DNA of 64,000 nt from Nocardioides sp. zg-DK7169. GTDB lineage: Bacteria; Actinomycetota; Actinomycetes; Propionibacteriales; Nocardioidaceae. Within the stretch, counting starts at the first letter, position 1, and every line of letters starts with the position of its first letter. The translations under genes and the position numbers were made by a program. Of this stretch, positions 1-6,932 are shown piece after piece. The notes beneath the pieces are model-generated. The model was given only the letters and a program-made list of their open reading frames with translations, did not search any database and was not told the origin of the DNA. The DNA is taken from the NCBI RefSeq assembly GCF_013155365.1, contig NZ_JABJRA010000002.1:372001-436000 (forward strand), given 5' to 3'.

Positions 1-1872
1 GTCTACGCCCCCTCGGAGGTCCTCGCGGTGACCTTCACGACCCGTGCGGCCGGCGAGATGCGCCAGCGGCTGCGCGCCCTCGGTGCCGGGCCGGTGCAGG
101 CCCGCACCTTCCACTCCGCGGCGCTGCGCCAGCTGCGCTACTTCTGGCCCCGGGCCTACGGCACCGAGCTGCCCACGCTCATCGAGTCGAAGATGGGGCT
201 GCTGGCCGGGGCCGCCCGCCGCCAGCGCATCCAGACCGACCAGGCGCTGCTGCGCGACCTCGCCTCGGAGATCGAGTGGGCCAAGGTCAGCAACGTCCAC
301 CCCGACGACTACGCCAAGGTGGCGGCCCGGCGCGGCCGCTCGGTGACCGGGCAGGACCACGAGACCGTCGGGCGGGTCTTCGGCAGCTACGAGGAGGTCA
401 AGCGCGGCCAGGGGCGCATGGACATGGAGGACGTCCTGCTCCTGACCGCCGGCCTGCTCGCCGAGGACGAGCGGGTCGCCGCCCAGGTGCGCCAGCAGTA
501 CAAGTGGTTCGTCGTCGACGAGTTCCAGGACGTCTCGCCGCTCCAGTCGGCGCTGCTCGACCTGTGGCTCGGCGGGCGCAACGAGATCTGCGTGGTCGGC
601 GATCCGGCGCAGACCGTCTACAGCTTCGCCGGCGCCAACGCCGACTACCTGCGCGAGTTCCCGCGCAAGCACACCGGCACCACCTCGATCGAGCTGGTGC
701 GCAACTATCGCTCCAGCCCCGAGATCGTCGCCGCCGCCAACTCCCTGCTCGCCGGTTCCGGCAGCGAGGGCGTCTCGCTGCGCGCGCAGCGGCCTGCCGG
801 TCCTGCGGTCACCTACACCCAGCACCCCGACGAGGTCGCCGAGGCGGAGGCGGTCGCCGCCCAGGTGCTGCGCCTGCGCGACGCCGGGCGCTCGCTGGCC
901 GAGGTCGCGATCCTGTTCCGCATCAACGCCCAGTCCGAGACCTTCGAGGAGGCGCTGGCGGCCCGGGGGATCCCGTACGTCGTGCGCGGCGCCGCCCGCT
1001 TCTTCGACCGCCCCGAGATCCGCGAGGCCGTGACCCGCATCCGCGGCGCCGCCCGCTCCGGGGAGGGCAGCGAGCCCGCCGAGACCGTGCGAGCGATCCT
1101 CGCCGGCATGGGGTGGACCCCCGAGGCGCCGACGGCGCGCGGGCAGACCCGGGACCGCTGGGAGTCCTGGCAGGCGCTGGTCGACCAGGCCGCCGAGTTC
1201 GCCGCCGCGGGCGGCGGGCTCGACGCGTTCGTCGACGACCTCGACCGGCGCGCGGCCGAGCAGCACGCCCCGGTCGCGGCCGGCGTCACGCTCGCCACCT
1301 TCCACGCGGCCAAGGGCCTGGAGTGGGACTCGGTGTTCCTGTGCGGCCTGCAGGACGGCACCATGCCGATCACCTACGCCGAGACCCCCGCCGAGATCGA
1401 GGAGGAGCGCCGGCTGCTGTACGTCGGCATGACCCGGGCGCGCATCGACCTGGCCGTCTCCTGGGCCCAGGCGCGCAACCCGGGCGGTCGCGGCAGCCGC
1501 AAGCCGTCGCGGTTCCTCGACCCGCTGCTCCCCGACAGCGCGCGTGCGCCGGAGCCGCGGCTGCGCCGCAGCAAGGTCGCGAGCTGCCGCGAGTGCGGCA
1601 AGCCGCTGATGACCGGCCTGGAGAAGAAGCGCGGGCGCTGCGAGGACTGCCCGGCCTCCTACGACGAGGCGCTGTTCGAGCGGTTGCGCGAGTGGCGCAA
1701 GGACCGCGCCGCCGAGGAGAGCGTGCCGGCGTTCGTCATCTTCACCGACGCCACGCTCCAGCTGATCGCGGAGCAGAAGCCGCGCACGCCGCAGGCCCTG
1801 CTCAAGATCGGCGGCATCGGCCAGTCCAAGCTCGACCGGTTCGGCGAGGACGTCCTCGCACTCGTCGAGTGA
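1..1872 (+). CDS. uvrD2: ATP-dependent DNA helicase UvrD2 (5' end outside window)
   Basis: This is a superfamily 1A 3'-5' DNA helicase. The reading frame is open from base 1, so the N-terminus and Walker A motif lie upstream. Visible motifs in order are Ia (TFTTRAA), II (DEFQD), III (GDPAQTVYSF), IV (RNYRSS), V (ATFHAAKGLEWD) and VI (LLYVGMTRA). After the motor comes a four-cysteine module (CREC...CEDC, about bases 1588-1650) and an HRDC domain at the C-terminus (YDEALFERLREWRK onwards). The tetracysteine plus HRDC arrangement is the signature of actinobacterial UvrD2 and separates it from UvrD1/PcrA. The product unwinds DNA in repair. Its position just upstream of whiB7 matches the mycobacterial neighbourhood. 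Confidence 0.95.
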   Translation, partial: VYAPSEVLAVTFTTRAAGEMRQRLRALGAGPVQARTFHSAALRQLRYFWPRAYGTELPTLIESKMGLLAGAARRQRIQTDQALLRDLASEIEWAKVSNVHPDDYAKVAARRGRSVTGQDHETVGRVFGSYEEVKRGQGRMDMEDVLLLTAGLLAEDERVAAQVRQQYKWFVVDEFQDVSPLQSALLDLWLGGRNEICVVGDPAQTVYSFAGANADYLREFPRKHTGTTSIELVRNYRSSPEIVAAANSLLAGSGSEGVSLRAQRPAGPAVTYTQHPDEVAEAEAVAAQVLRLRDAGRSLAEVAILFRINAQSETFEEALAARGIPYVVRGAARFFDRPEIREAVTRIRGAARSGEGSEPAETVRAILAGMGWTPEAPTARGQTRDRWESWQALVDQAAEFAAAGGGLDAFVDDLDRRAAEQHAPVAAGVTLATFHAAKGLEWDSVFLCGLQDGTMPITYAETPAEIEEERRLLYVGMTRARIDLAVSWAQARNPGGRGSRKPSRFLDPLLPDSARAPEPRLRRSKVASCRECGKPLMTGLEKKRGRCEDCPASYDEALFERLREWRKDRAAEESVPAFVIFTDATLQLIAEQKPRTPQALLKIGGIGQSKLDRFGEDVLALVE

Positions 1873-1948
1873 GCCCGCGAAAGCGCCGGTGCGTGGCATT
1901 CGAGCCCGCTGAGGCGAACTGGCAGGATCTTTTCGCGAAATAGTCATT

Positions 1949-1985
1949 AAATCGTTTGCCCATGACACGAGACCCGCGATAACTT
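1949..1985 (+). promoter_or_regulatory. Putative whiB7 promoter with AT-rich WhiB7 box
   Basis: An AAA run at 1949-1951 lies just upstream of a -35-like TTGCCC (1956-1961). A -10-like GATAAC (1978-1983) follows after a 16-base spacer. WhiB7 promoters of mycobacteria and Streptomyces are known to carry an AT-rich triplet immediately upstream of the -35 hexamer, which the WhiB7 AT-hook contacts. Position and layout fit autoregulation of whiB7. The transcription start is inferred. Confidence 0.5.
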
Positions 1986-2055
1986 CTCAGAACTACTGAC
2001 GCGCACCACGGCCCTGACACCGCCGGCGCCCGATGCCTTGAAGGAGGTGGCCCAG

Positions 2056-2328
2056 ATGGACAGCACCAAGATCACGATGACGACGGCCCAGTCGGCCCTG
2101 CCGTACGCCGGTGACGTCGTCACGTCCCGCTGCGCCCACGCCTTCCGCGCGCCGGTCGCCGTTCCTGCCGTCCGGGGCACCGCTGTGTCCGCTTCCGTGC
2201 GCGAGCGCTCCGAGCTCGCCGGTGGCAAGGCCATCGGTCACGCGACGGGCGACGCCTGGGGCAACCCGAACCGTCGCATCGACGGCGCCTTCCCGGGGAC
2301 ACGTGCCTGGAGACCACCGAGCTGCTGA
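2056..2328 (+). CDS. Upstream ORF in the whiB7 leader (90 aa)
   Basis: This is a small ORF between the predicted whiB7 promoter and whiB7. A strong ribosome-binding site (AAGGAGG, 2041-2047) sits 8 bases before the ATG at 2056; an in-frame TTG at 2038 would place the site inside the coding region and is less likely. I recognise no domain in the product, which starts MDSTKITMTTAQ and ends RAWRPPSC. The TGA stop (2326-2328) falls inside a hairpin that competes with the downstream terminator. This placement fits a regulatory reading frame whose translation senses ribosome-targeting antibiotics, as established for whiB7/wblC leaders. Whether the peptide itself has a role is unknown. Confidence 0.6.
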   Translation: MDSTKITMTTAQSALPYAGDVVTSRCAHAFRAPVAVPAVRGTAVSASVRERSELAGGKAIGHATGDAWGNPNRRIDGAFPGTRAWRPPSC

Positions 2329-2354
2329 GACATCAGCAACCGGCACCTCCAGGC
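2305..2354 (+). promoter_or_regulatory. Candidate antiterminator hairpin of the whiB7 leader
   Basis: GCCTGGAG (2305-2312) is the exact complement of CTCCAGGC (2347-2354). Between them TGCTGA (2323-2328) pairs with TCAGCA (2333-2338) around a GACA loop. The right arm shares its last four bases with the left arm of the terminator at 2351-2384, so the two structures cannot form fully together. The upstream ORF stop codon lies within the inner stem, so a ribosome there would alter the fold. Pairing was read by eye and no energies were computed. Confidence 0.45.
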
Positions 2355-2388
2355 CGCGGATCCCCACACCGGGATCCGCGGCCTTTTC
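2351..2388 (+). terminator. Intrinsic terminator/attenuator before whiB7
   Basis: AGGCCGCGGATCCC (2351-2364) and GGGATCCGCGGCCT (2371-2384) form a perfect 14-bp stem with a six-base CACACC loop, followed by TTTCG. It sits between the upstream ORF and whiB7, so it must be read through for whiB7 to be expressed. Confidence 0.85.
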
Positions 2389-2455
2389 GTTTGTCGCGAG
2401 AGGCCACCCCACGCCACACCCTGCACCCGCGATCACTGAACGAAGGAGGTGAAAC

Positions 2456-2782
2456 ATGACCATCAGCGTCCTCGACCGCCCCGCCGGGGCGCCGACCCTC
2501 GGCCTGCTCCACGACCAGGCGAGCCGCGTCGACGAGGCGAGCCTCCCGTGCCGGGTCCGGAACCCCGAGCTCTGGTTCGCCGAGTCACCCAGCGACGTGG
2601 AGTCCGCCAAGGCGCTCTGCCAGGAGTGCCCGGTACGGATGACCTGCCTCGACGGGGCCCTCGACCGCCGGGAGCCCTGGGGCGTCTGGGGCGGAGAGCT
2701 GTTCCTGCACGGAGTGGTGATCCCCCGCAAGCGCCCCCGCGGCCGGCCCCGGAAGGACGGCTCCGTCCCCGGCAGCGCCTGA
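2456..2782 (+). CDS. whiB7: WhiB7 family redox-sensitive transcription factor
   Basis: WhiB7 is the iron-sulfur master activator of intrinsic antibiotic resistance; it binds the primary sigma factor and AT-rich DNA next to the -35 element. The 108-residue product has the four cluster cysteines (C32, C55, C58, C64 in the CxxC...C pattern), the turn GVWGGE near 76-81 and a C-terminal AT-hook RGRPRK at 95-100, which is diagnostic of WhiB7 among Wbl proteins. The start is supported by GGAGG (2445-2449) six bases before the ATG. Its leader contains an upstream ORF and a strong terminator, indicating attenuation control. Location next to uvrD2 is conserved in actinobacteria. Confidence 0.95.
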   Translation: MTISVLDRPAGAPTLGLLHDQASRVDEASLPCRVRNPELWFAESPSDVESAKALCQECPVRMTCLDGALDRREPWGVWGGELFLHGVVIPRKRPRGRPRKDGSVPGSA

Positions 2783-2866
2783 GCCAGACCCGCCGTACGA
2801 CCCCGGTGCCAGTGAGCACCAGCCAGCAGCACCGTCCACCCGTCCAGCCCGACAGAAGAGACCGCC

Positions 2867-3031
2867 ATGTTCCTCCTGCACGAGAACATCGCCCGGGTGC
2901 AGATGTGCGCCCGGCGAGGAGAGGCCCAGCAGCGTCGCCGCGGCCATGAGCTCGCCCGTGCGCACCGATTCACCCGCCGTGCGGAGGTGGCCGCGCAGCA
3001 GGCGCGCACCGCCCTCGCCCGCGCGCTGTGA
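2867..3031 (+). CDS. Small basic protein, tandem copy 1 (54 aa)
   Basis: This is an unrecognised 54-residue, Arg/Ala-rich, probably helical protein starting MFLLHENIARVQM and ending in AQQARTALARAL. It is 39/54 identical (counted by eye) to the C-terminal 54 residues encoded at 3162-3326, so the two arose by tandem duplication. An AGAAGAG stretch precedes the ATG at about the right distance. No membrane segment, signal peptide or metal motif is seen; copy 1 has one cysteine (C14) where copy 2 has serine. It sits 84 bases after whiB7 on the same strand and may be co-transcribed with it. Function is unknown; conservation between copies argues it is translated. Confidence 0.65.
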   Translation: MFLLHENIARVQMCARRGEAQQRRRGHELARAHRFTRRAEVAAQQARTALARAL

Positions 3032-3062
3032 CCGCCCCGAGACCAGGAAGCACCGGACACCG

Positions 3063-3326
3063 ATGAACCCGACCACGAACCCCGCCTCGCACTCCGCGAG
3101 CACCCCCGACCCCGCCGGCGTGAACCCTCACGCCGTCACCGACTTCGACCGGAGCACCGAGATGAATCTGATGCACGAGAACCTGGCACGCGTCCAAATG
3201 TCCGCGCGCCTGGGAGAGGCGCAAGAACGTCGCCGCGGCTACCAGCTGTCGCGTGCGGTCCGGCTCGGCCGCAAGGCCGAGCAGGCAGCACAGCAGGCGC
3301 GCCTCGCCCTCGCGCGGGCCCTGTGA
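3063..3326 (+). CDS. Small basic protein, tandem copy 2 (87 aa, or 54 aa from 3162)
   Basis: The C-terminal 54 residues (from the ATG at 3162, MNLMHENLARVQM) repeat the protein at 2867-3031. The frame also offers an ATG at 3063, which adds a 33-residue Thr/Asn/Pro-rich leader with no counterpart in copy 1. The internal ATG gives a product of exactly the same length as copy 1, so it may be the real start. The conserved core is HEN-x-ARVQM, GEAQ, RRRG and AAQQAR. The spacing of Arg and Ala suggests an amphipathic basic helix. Function is unknown; nucleic-acid or ribosome association would fit the charge but is speculation. Confidence 0.6.
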   Translation: MNPTTNPASHSASTPDPAGVNPHAVTDFDRSTEMNLMHENLARVQMSARLGEAQERRRGYQLSRAVRLGRKAEQAAQQARLALARAL

Positions 3327-3479
3327 GAACGCGGTCGGCGTCACCCGACGGTGGCGCCGGCCCGGCACCCTGATCGCGGGTGCGATGCAGGACCGGCTGG
3401 GCAGGACTCCCGCGTCCTGCCCAGCCGTTCCGCGTCCGGCCGCGCCCGCCCGCCGCGGGGAGGTCGTAGCCTCGGGGAG

Positions 3480-3650
3480 ATGAGGACCTGCGACCTGTGC
3501 GGACGTCGCGAGGAGGACGAGCCCGACCCGGTGGTCCGGCTCTCCTGGACCACGGCGGTGGAGAACGGCGAGCCCCGCACCTTCTGCGCCGACTGCTCGC
3601 GCGAGCACCTGCGCGCGATGGAGGGCCGGCTGGACAGCGTCTGGTGGTGA
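3480..3650 (+). CDS. Small zinc-ribbon-like protein (56 aa)
   Basis: The 56-residue product begins MRTCDLCGRR and contains a second pair FCADCSREH, giving CxxC...CxxC spacing typical of a zinc ribbon. It ends in MEGRLDSVWW. GGGGAG directly upstream supports the ATG at 3480 rather than the longer open frame from 3351. Similar short two-CxxC proteins ending in a tryptophan pair occur in related actinobacteria, from memory. No function is assigned. It converges with the cyclodehydratase-like gene that ends at 3658. Confidence 0.65.
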   Translation: MRTCDLCGRREEDEPDPVVRLSWTTAVENGEPRTFCADCSREHLRAMEGRLDSVWW

Positions 3651-3657
3651 GCGGCGC

Positions 3658-4494
3658 TCAGTCCGCCCCAGCGGAGATGAACGTCCCCCAGGCGCAGCCG
3701 CACGCCGGGTGACGCGACCAGCTCTCCCGGGTCACGACGAGGTCCTCGCCGATGCGGACCGTTGCCGACCAGGTCGACGGGGTGCGCCCCTCGGCCCACA
3801 GCCGCAGGTCGCCGGCCGCCCAGCTGACCGCGAGCGCGTGGCGCACCGGGTCGCGCGGCGGGGGCTGCTGGCGCGCCGCCTGCTCGACCAGCACCGGCCA
3901 GCGCGGGTCACGGGTGCTGGCATGGGCGTCGATGCAGCGCACGCACGCCGAGGCGCCGGGCACCACGAACGGCCCGACCACGGTGCCGGCGTGGTCGTGG
4001 GCGACCACCAGGTGGGGGACCCCGGTCCGGGTCGCCTCGTCGAGGTCGCCGCGGGCCAGCACGCCGTCGCGGACCACGAGCACGCAGACCGGCGAGGTGC
4101 CGGAGCCCTCCTCCCCGTCCGGGTGGGCCGGGAGGGGCGCCCCGGGGGCCGCCACGCCGAGCCCGGCGCGGCGCAGCACCGCGCCGATCGCGGCGGCCGC
4201 CTCCTCGCGGGCATCGACCACGACGGTGCAGGCGCGTCGCCGCTCACGGCGTACGGCGTCGGCCGCGGCGTCCTCGAGCAGGCCGGCGGCGTCGAGGCGC
4301 ACCAGCGCGGCGCGCGCCGCAGGGGAGTCCGGGGACTCCGCGGACGGGGCCCGGCCCTCGCGGAGCCGCGCGAGGAGGTCGCGCACGTCCGGGGCGTCGG
4401 GCAGGACGACGGCGGGGGACAGGCCCACCTGCAGGTGGTGGCGGTCCCGGCGCAGCAGCGGGACGCCGGTGGGCAGACGGGGCGGGGCGGGCAT
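3658..4494 (-). CDS. TOMM cyclodehydratase/E1-like domain protein
   Basis: The 278-residue protein resembles the ThiF/E1-like partner proteins of azole-forming (TOMM) synthetases. The recognisable part is the C-terminal half: GPFVVPGASACVRCIDAH and a terminal HPACGCAWG, together giving the two cysteine pairs that bind a structural zinc in this family. The N-terminal half (about 1-90) has the look of a leader-peptide-binding winged helix, but that is weaker. No precursor peptide and no YcaO cyclase lie nearby, so it is probably an orphan with a housekeeping or unknown role. It follows the DUF5679 gene on the same strand after 130 bases. Confidence 0.55.
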   Translation of the reverse strand: MPAPPRLPTGVPLLRRDRHHLQVGLSPAVVLPDAPDVRDLLARLREGRAPSAESPDSPAARAALVRLDAAGLLEDAAADAVRRERRRACTVVVDAREEAAAAIGAVLRRAGLGVAAPGAPLPAHPDGEEGSGTSPVCVLVVRDGVLARGDLDEATRTGVPHLVVAHDHAGTVVGPFVVPGASACVRCIDAHASTRDPRWPVLVEQAARQQPPPRDPVRHALAVSWAAGDLRLWAEGRTPSTWSATVRIGEDLVVTRESWSRHPACGCAWGTFISAGAD

Positions 4495-4559
4495 GGGCCG
4501 AGCCTCACACGCGCGGGCGCCGTGTCGCCGGTGCTCTCCACAGCGCCCGCAACGACCGC

Positions 4560-4589
4560 GGCGGCGCCTCCCCGTCGGGAGACGCCGCC
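4560..4589 (-). terminator. GC-rich hairpin downstream of the DUF5679 gene
   Basis: GGCGGCG (4560-4566) pairs with CGCCGCC (4583-4589). A second five-base stem is separated by one C-A mismatch, closing a four-base loop. It has no clear T-tract on either strand, so it may stall or protect RNA rather than terminate strongly. Confidence 0.35.
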
Positions 4590-4624
4590 GTCACAGCTCC
4601 GTGGCTGGGTGCGCTGGGGTCAGC

Positions 4625-4783
4625 TCACGCCTTGCCGAGGATGCGGTTGAGGTTGGTCGAGCACACGGGGCACGTGGCCTTCGCCATGCGGGTGCCCTTG
4701 TCGTTGACCTTGACCTCGCCCTCGGCCTCGCGCTTCTCCTTGCACTTCACGCAGTAGAACTCGCCGCTCCAGGTCTCCGCCAT
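4625..4783 (-). CDS. DUF5679 family small zinc-binding protein (52 aa)
   Basis: The 52-residue product starts MAETWSGEFYCVKCKEKR and has a second pair CPVCSTNLNR, so it is a compact CxxC...CxxC zinc ribbon. This pattern, including the basic stretch between the pairs and the C-terminal NRILGKA, matches the DUF5679 family widespread in actinobacteria. The start at 4783 is supported by AAGGAGG eight bases upstream; the longer frame from 4807 would include that site. No function is established. It is transcribed towards the E1-like gene. Confidence 0.8.
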   Translation of the reverse strand: MAETWSGEFYCVKCKEKREAEGEVKVNDKGTRMAKATCPVCSTNLNRILGKA

Positions 4784-4940
4784 GAGGGCCTCCTTGCCTA
4801 GTCTCACTCGGTCGTCACAGCGGGCCTGTGGGACGACCCGCCGGGGTCCGCGGCTCGGCGCGGGACCGAGTCGACCCTACGGCACGCCCATGAGGGTGCG
4901 CAGCAGCGCGGCAGGCGACGGCGCGCCGTAGATTGCGGCC

Positions 4941-5735
4941 ATGTCTGTGCCTTCTCACCTGCGGGTGGACCGCCCGTTCCCCGGTGTCGCCCTGCTGACC
5001 CTGGACAACCCCGACCAGCGCAACGCGATGTCGGCGCCGATGACCGCGTCGTGGGTGGCGGCGGTCGACGAGCTCGCCGCCGACCGCGAGCTCCGGGCCG
5101 TGGTGGTCACCGGTGCCGGTTCGGCGTTCTGCTCCGGCGGCGACACCGCGTGGATCGCGGGGGAGCCGGACGCGACGGTCGATGAGCTGCGCACGCGGAT
5201 GCTGGCCTTCTACCGCTCCTGGCTCACGATCCGCCGCCTGGAGGTGCCGACGATCGCGGCGCTCAACGGTCCCGCGGTCGGCGCCGGCCTGTGCCTCGCC
5301 CTCGCCTGCGACCTGCGCTACGCCGTCGCCGGTGCCCGGCTGGGCGTCCCGTTCGTGAGGCTGGGGATGCACCCGGGGATGGCCGGCACCCACCTGCTGC
5401 CCGAGGTGGTCGGCGCCGCCCACGCCCGCGACCTGATGCTGACCGGGCGGATGGTGGACACCGACGAGGCCCTGCGGATGGGGCTGGTCTCCGCCGTCCA
5501 CGACCCCGAGACGTTCCTGGACGAGGTGCTCGCGACCGCGCGCACGATCGCCGCCACCGCCCCCATCGCGAGCCGGCTCACGAAGCTCGCGCTCGCCGAC
5601 GGCGGCCACGCCGACCTGGAGGCCGCCTTGCAGTGGGAGGCGATGGCGCAGCCGATCACCTTGGCCACCGAGGACCTCCAGGAGGGGATCCGCGCCAAGG
5701 ACGAGCGCCGGGCACCGGTGTTCCGGGGACGCTGA
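4941..5735 (+). CDS. Enoyl-CoA hydratase/isomerase (crotonase) family protein
   Basis: The 264-residue protein has the full crotonase fold signature: LLTLDNPDQRNAMS near the N-terminus, oxyanion loop GAGSAFCSGGD, then GPAVGAGLCLALACDLRYA and VRLGMHPGMAGTHLL. Family members act on CoA thioesters as hydratases, isomerases or hydrolases. Against rat mitochondrial hydratase, the position of catalytic Glu144 appears to be Cys and that of Glu164 Phe. Both acid residues are therefore missing and simple hydratase activity is doubtful. It stands alone between divergent and unrelated genes, with no fatty-acid operon context. Confidence 0.85.
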   Translation: MSVPSHLRVDRPFPGVALLTLDNPDQRNAMSAPMTASWVAAVDELAADRELRAVVVTGAGSAFCSGGDTAWIAGEPDATVDELRTRMLAFYRSWLTIRRLEVPTIAALNGPAVGAGLCLALACDLRYAVAGARLGVPFVRLGMHPGMAGTHLLPEVVGAAHARDLMLTGRMVDTDEALRMGLVSAVHDPETFLDEVLATARTIAATAPIASRLTKLALADGGHADLEAALQWEAMAQPITLATEDLQEGIRAKDERRAPVFRGR

Positions 5736-5864
5736 CCGGTCCGCCCGGACACCCACAACCTGTGGAGAACGCTGTGGACAATTGGGGAGGAATCCGGGCG
5801 GGCGCCCGCCGTACCCCTCGCTGACCAGCGACGACGTTCGTGCACCGGATGTGGAGGAAATAGG

Positions 5865-6923
5865 GTGGGCCCTGTGAATGATCTCGGGAGCGAGACCTAC
5901 GACGGCGGACCGGTGGCCGCGCTGCGGCGCATCGCGTTCCTGCTCGAGCGGGGCCGCGAGGACACCTACAAGGTCAAGGCGTTCCGCAACGCCGCCGCGA
6001 CGATCCTGCCGATGAGCGAGGAGGAGGTACGCCGCGCCGTCGACGAGGGCACCCTCGCCTCGCTGCCCGGCATCGGGGCGAGCTCCTCGAAGGTGATCGC
6101 GGCGGCGGTCCGCGGCGAGCTGCCCGAGCGGCTCGCCCGCGCCGAGGCCGAGCACGGTGGCGACCTCACCGAGGGCGGGCACGAGCTGCACGGCCAGCTG
6201 CGCGGGGACCTGCACTCCCACTCCGACTGGTCCGACGGCGGCTCGCCGATCGAGGAGATGGCGTTCACCGCGATCGAGCTGGGCCGCGAGTACCAGGTGC
6301 TCACCGACCACTCGCCGCGGCTGAAGATCGCCCACGGGCTGAGCGCGGAGCGGCTGGCCCGCCAGCTCGACGTGGTCGACGCCGTCAACCAGCACCTCGG
6401 CGGCGCCGGGTTCACCCTCCTCAAGGGCATCGAGGTCGACATCCTCGACGACGGCTCGCTGGACCAGAGCGAGGAGATGCTGGCCCGCCTCGACGTGCGG
6501 GTGGCGAGCGTGCACTCCAAGCTGGCGATGGAGCGCGACGCGATGACCCGGCGGATGGTGGCCGCGGTGGCCCAGCCGTGGACCAACGTGCTCGGCCACT
6601 GCACCGGACGGCTGGTCACCGGCGGCCGGGGGACCCGCGGGCAGTCGCAGTTCGACGCGAAGGCGGTCTTCGAGGCCTGCGCGGAGCACGGCGTCGCGGT
6701 CGAGATCAACTCCCGCCCCGAGCGGCGCGACCCGCCGACCGCGCTCCTGGAGCTGGCTCGCGACACCGGCTGCCTGTTCTCCATCGACAGCGACGCCCAC
6801 GCCCCGGGCCAGCTCGACTTCCTCTGGTACGGCGCGGAGCGCGCCGCGGCGGCCCGCATCGAGCCGGACCGGATCGTCAACACCTGGCCGAAGGAGCGCC
6901 TGCTGGAGTGGGCGAACGGCTAA
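5865..6923 (+). CDS. PHP-domain phosphoesterase with helix-hairpin-helix (PolX-like, no polymerase)
   Basis: The 352-residue protein starts at a GTG preceded by GGAGG eight bases upstream. Residues about 15-110 contain a DNA polymerase beta-like helical region with a helix-hairpin-helix (LASLPGIGASSSKVIAAA). Residues about 115-350 form a PHP metal-dependent phosphoesterase with HSHSDWSDG, LTDHS, GIEVDIL, VASVHS, NVLGHCTGR, VEINSRP and DSDAHAP. This matches the C-terminal part of PolX-type polymerases but lacks the nucleotidyltransferase palm, so it likely acts as a nuclease or phosphatase in DNA repair. The YgjP-like gene follows after 9 bases. Confidence 0.85.
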   Translation: MGPVNDLGSETYDGGPVAALRRIAFLLERGREDTYKVKAFRNAAATILPMSEEEVRRAVDEGTLASLPGIGASSSKVIAAAVRGELPERLARAEAEHGGDLTEGGHELHGQLRGDLHSHSDWSDGGSPIEEMAFTAIELGREYQVLTDHSPRLKIAHGLSAERLARQLDVVDAVNQHLGGAGFTLLKGIEVDILDDGSLDQSEEMLARLDVRVASVHSKLAMERDAMTRRMVAAVAQPWTNVLGHCTGRLVTGGRGTRGQSQFDAKAVFEACAEHGVAVEINSRPERRDPPTALLELARDTGCLFSIDSDAHAPGQLDFLWYGAERAAAARIEPDRIVNTWPKERLLEWANG

Positions 6924-6932
6924 GGTCCCGCC

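Noticed and set aside
2351..2388. Possibility that the whiB7 leader is a ligand-binding riboswitch
   Set aside because: An upstream ORF with a strong ribosome-binding site and a simple terminator/antiterminator pair explains the layout; no riboswitch core is recognisable.
3251..3483. Additional small frame between the tandem basic proteins and the zinc-ribbon gene
   Set aside because: It starts inside the previous gene with no ribosome-binding site; the translation is Arg/Pro-rich noise.
3063..4494. Idea that the small basic proteins are precursor peptides for the E1-like azole protein
   Set aside because: They have no Cys/Ser/Thr-rich core region to be cyclised, are on the opposite strand from the E1-like gene, and no YcaO cyclase is nearby.
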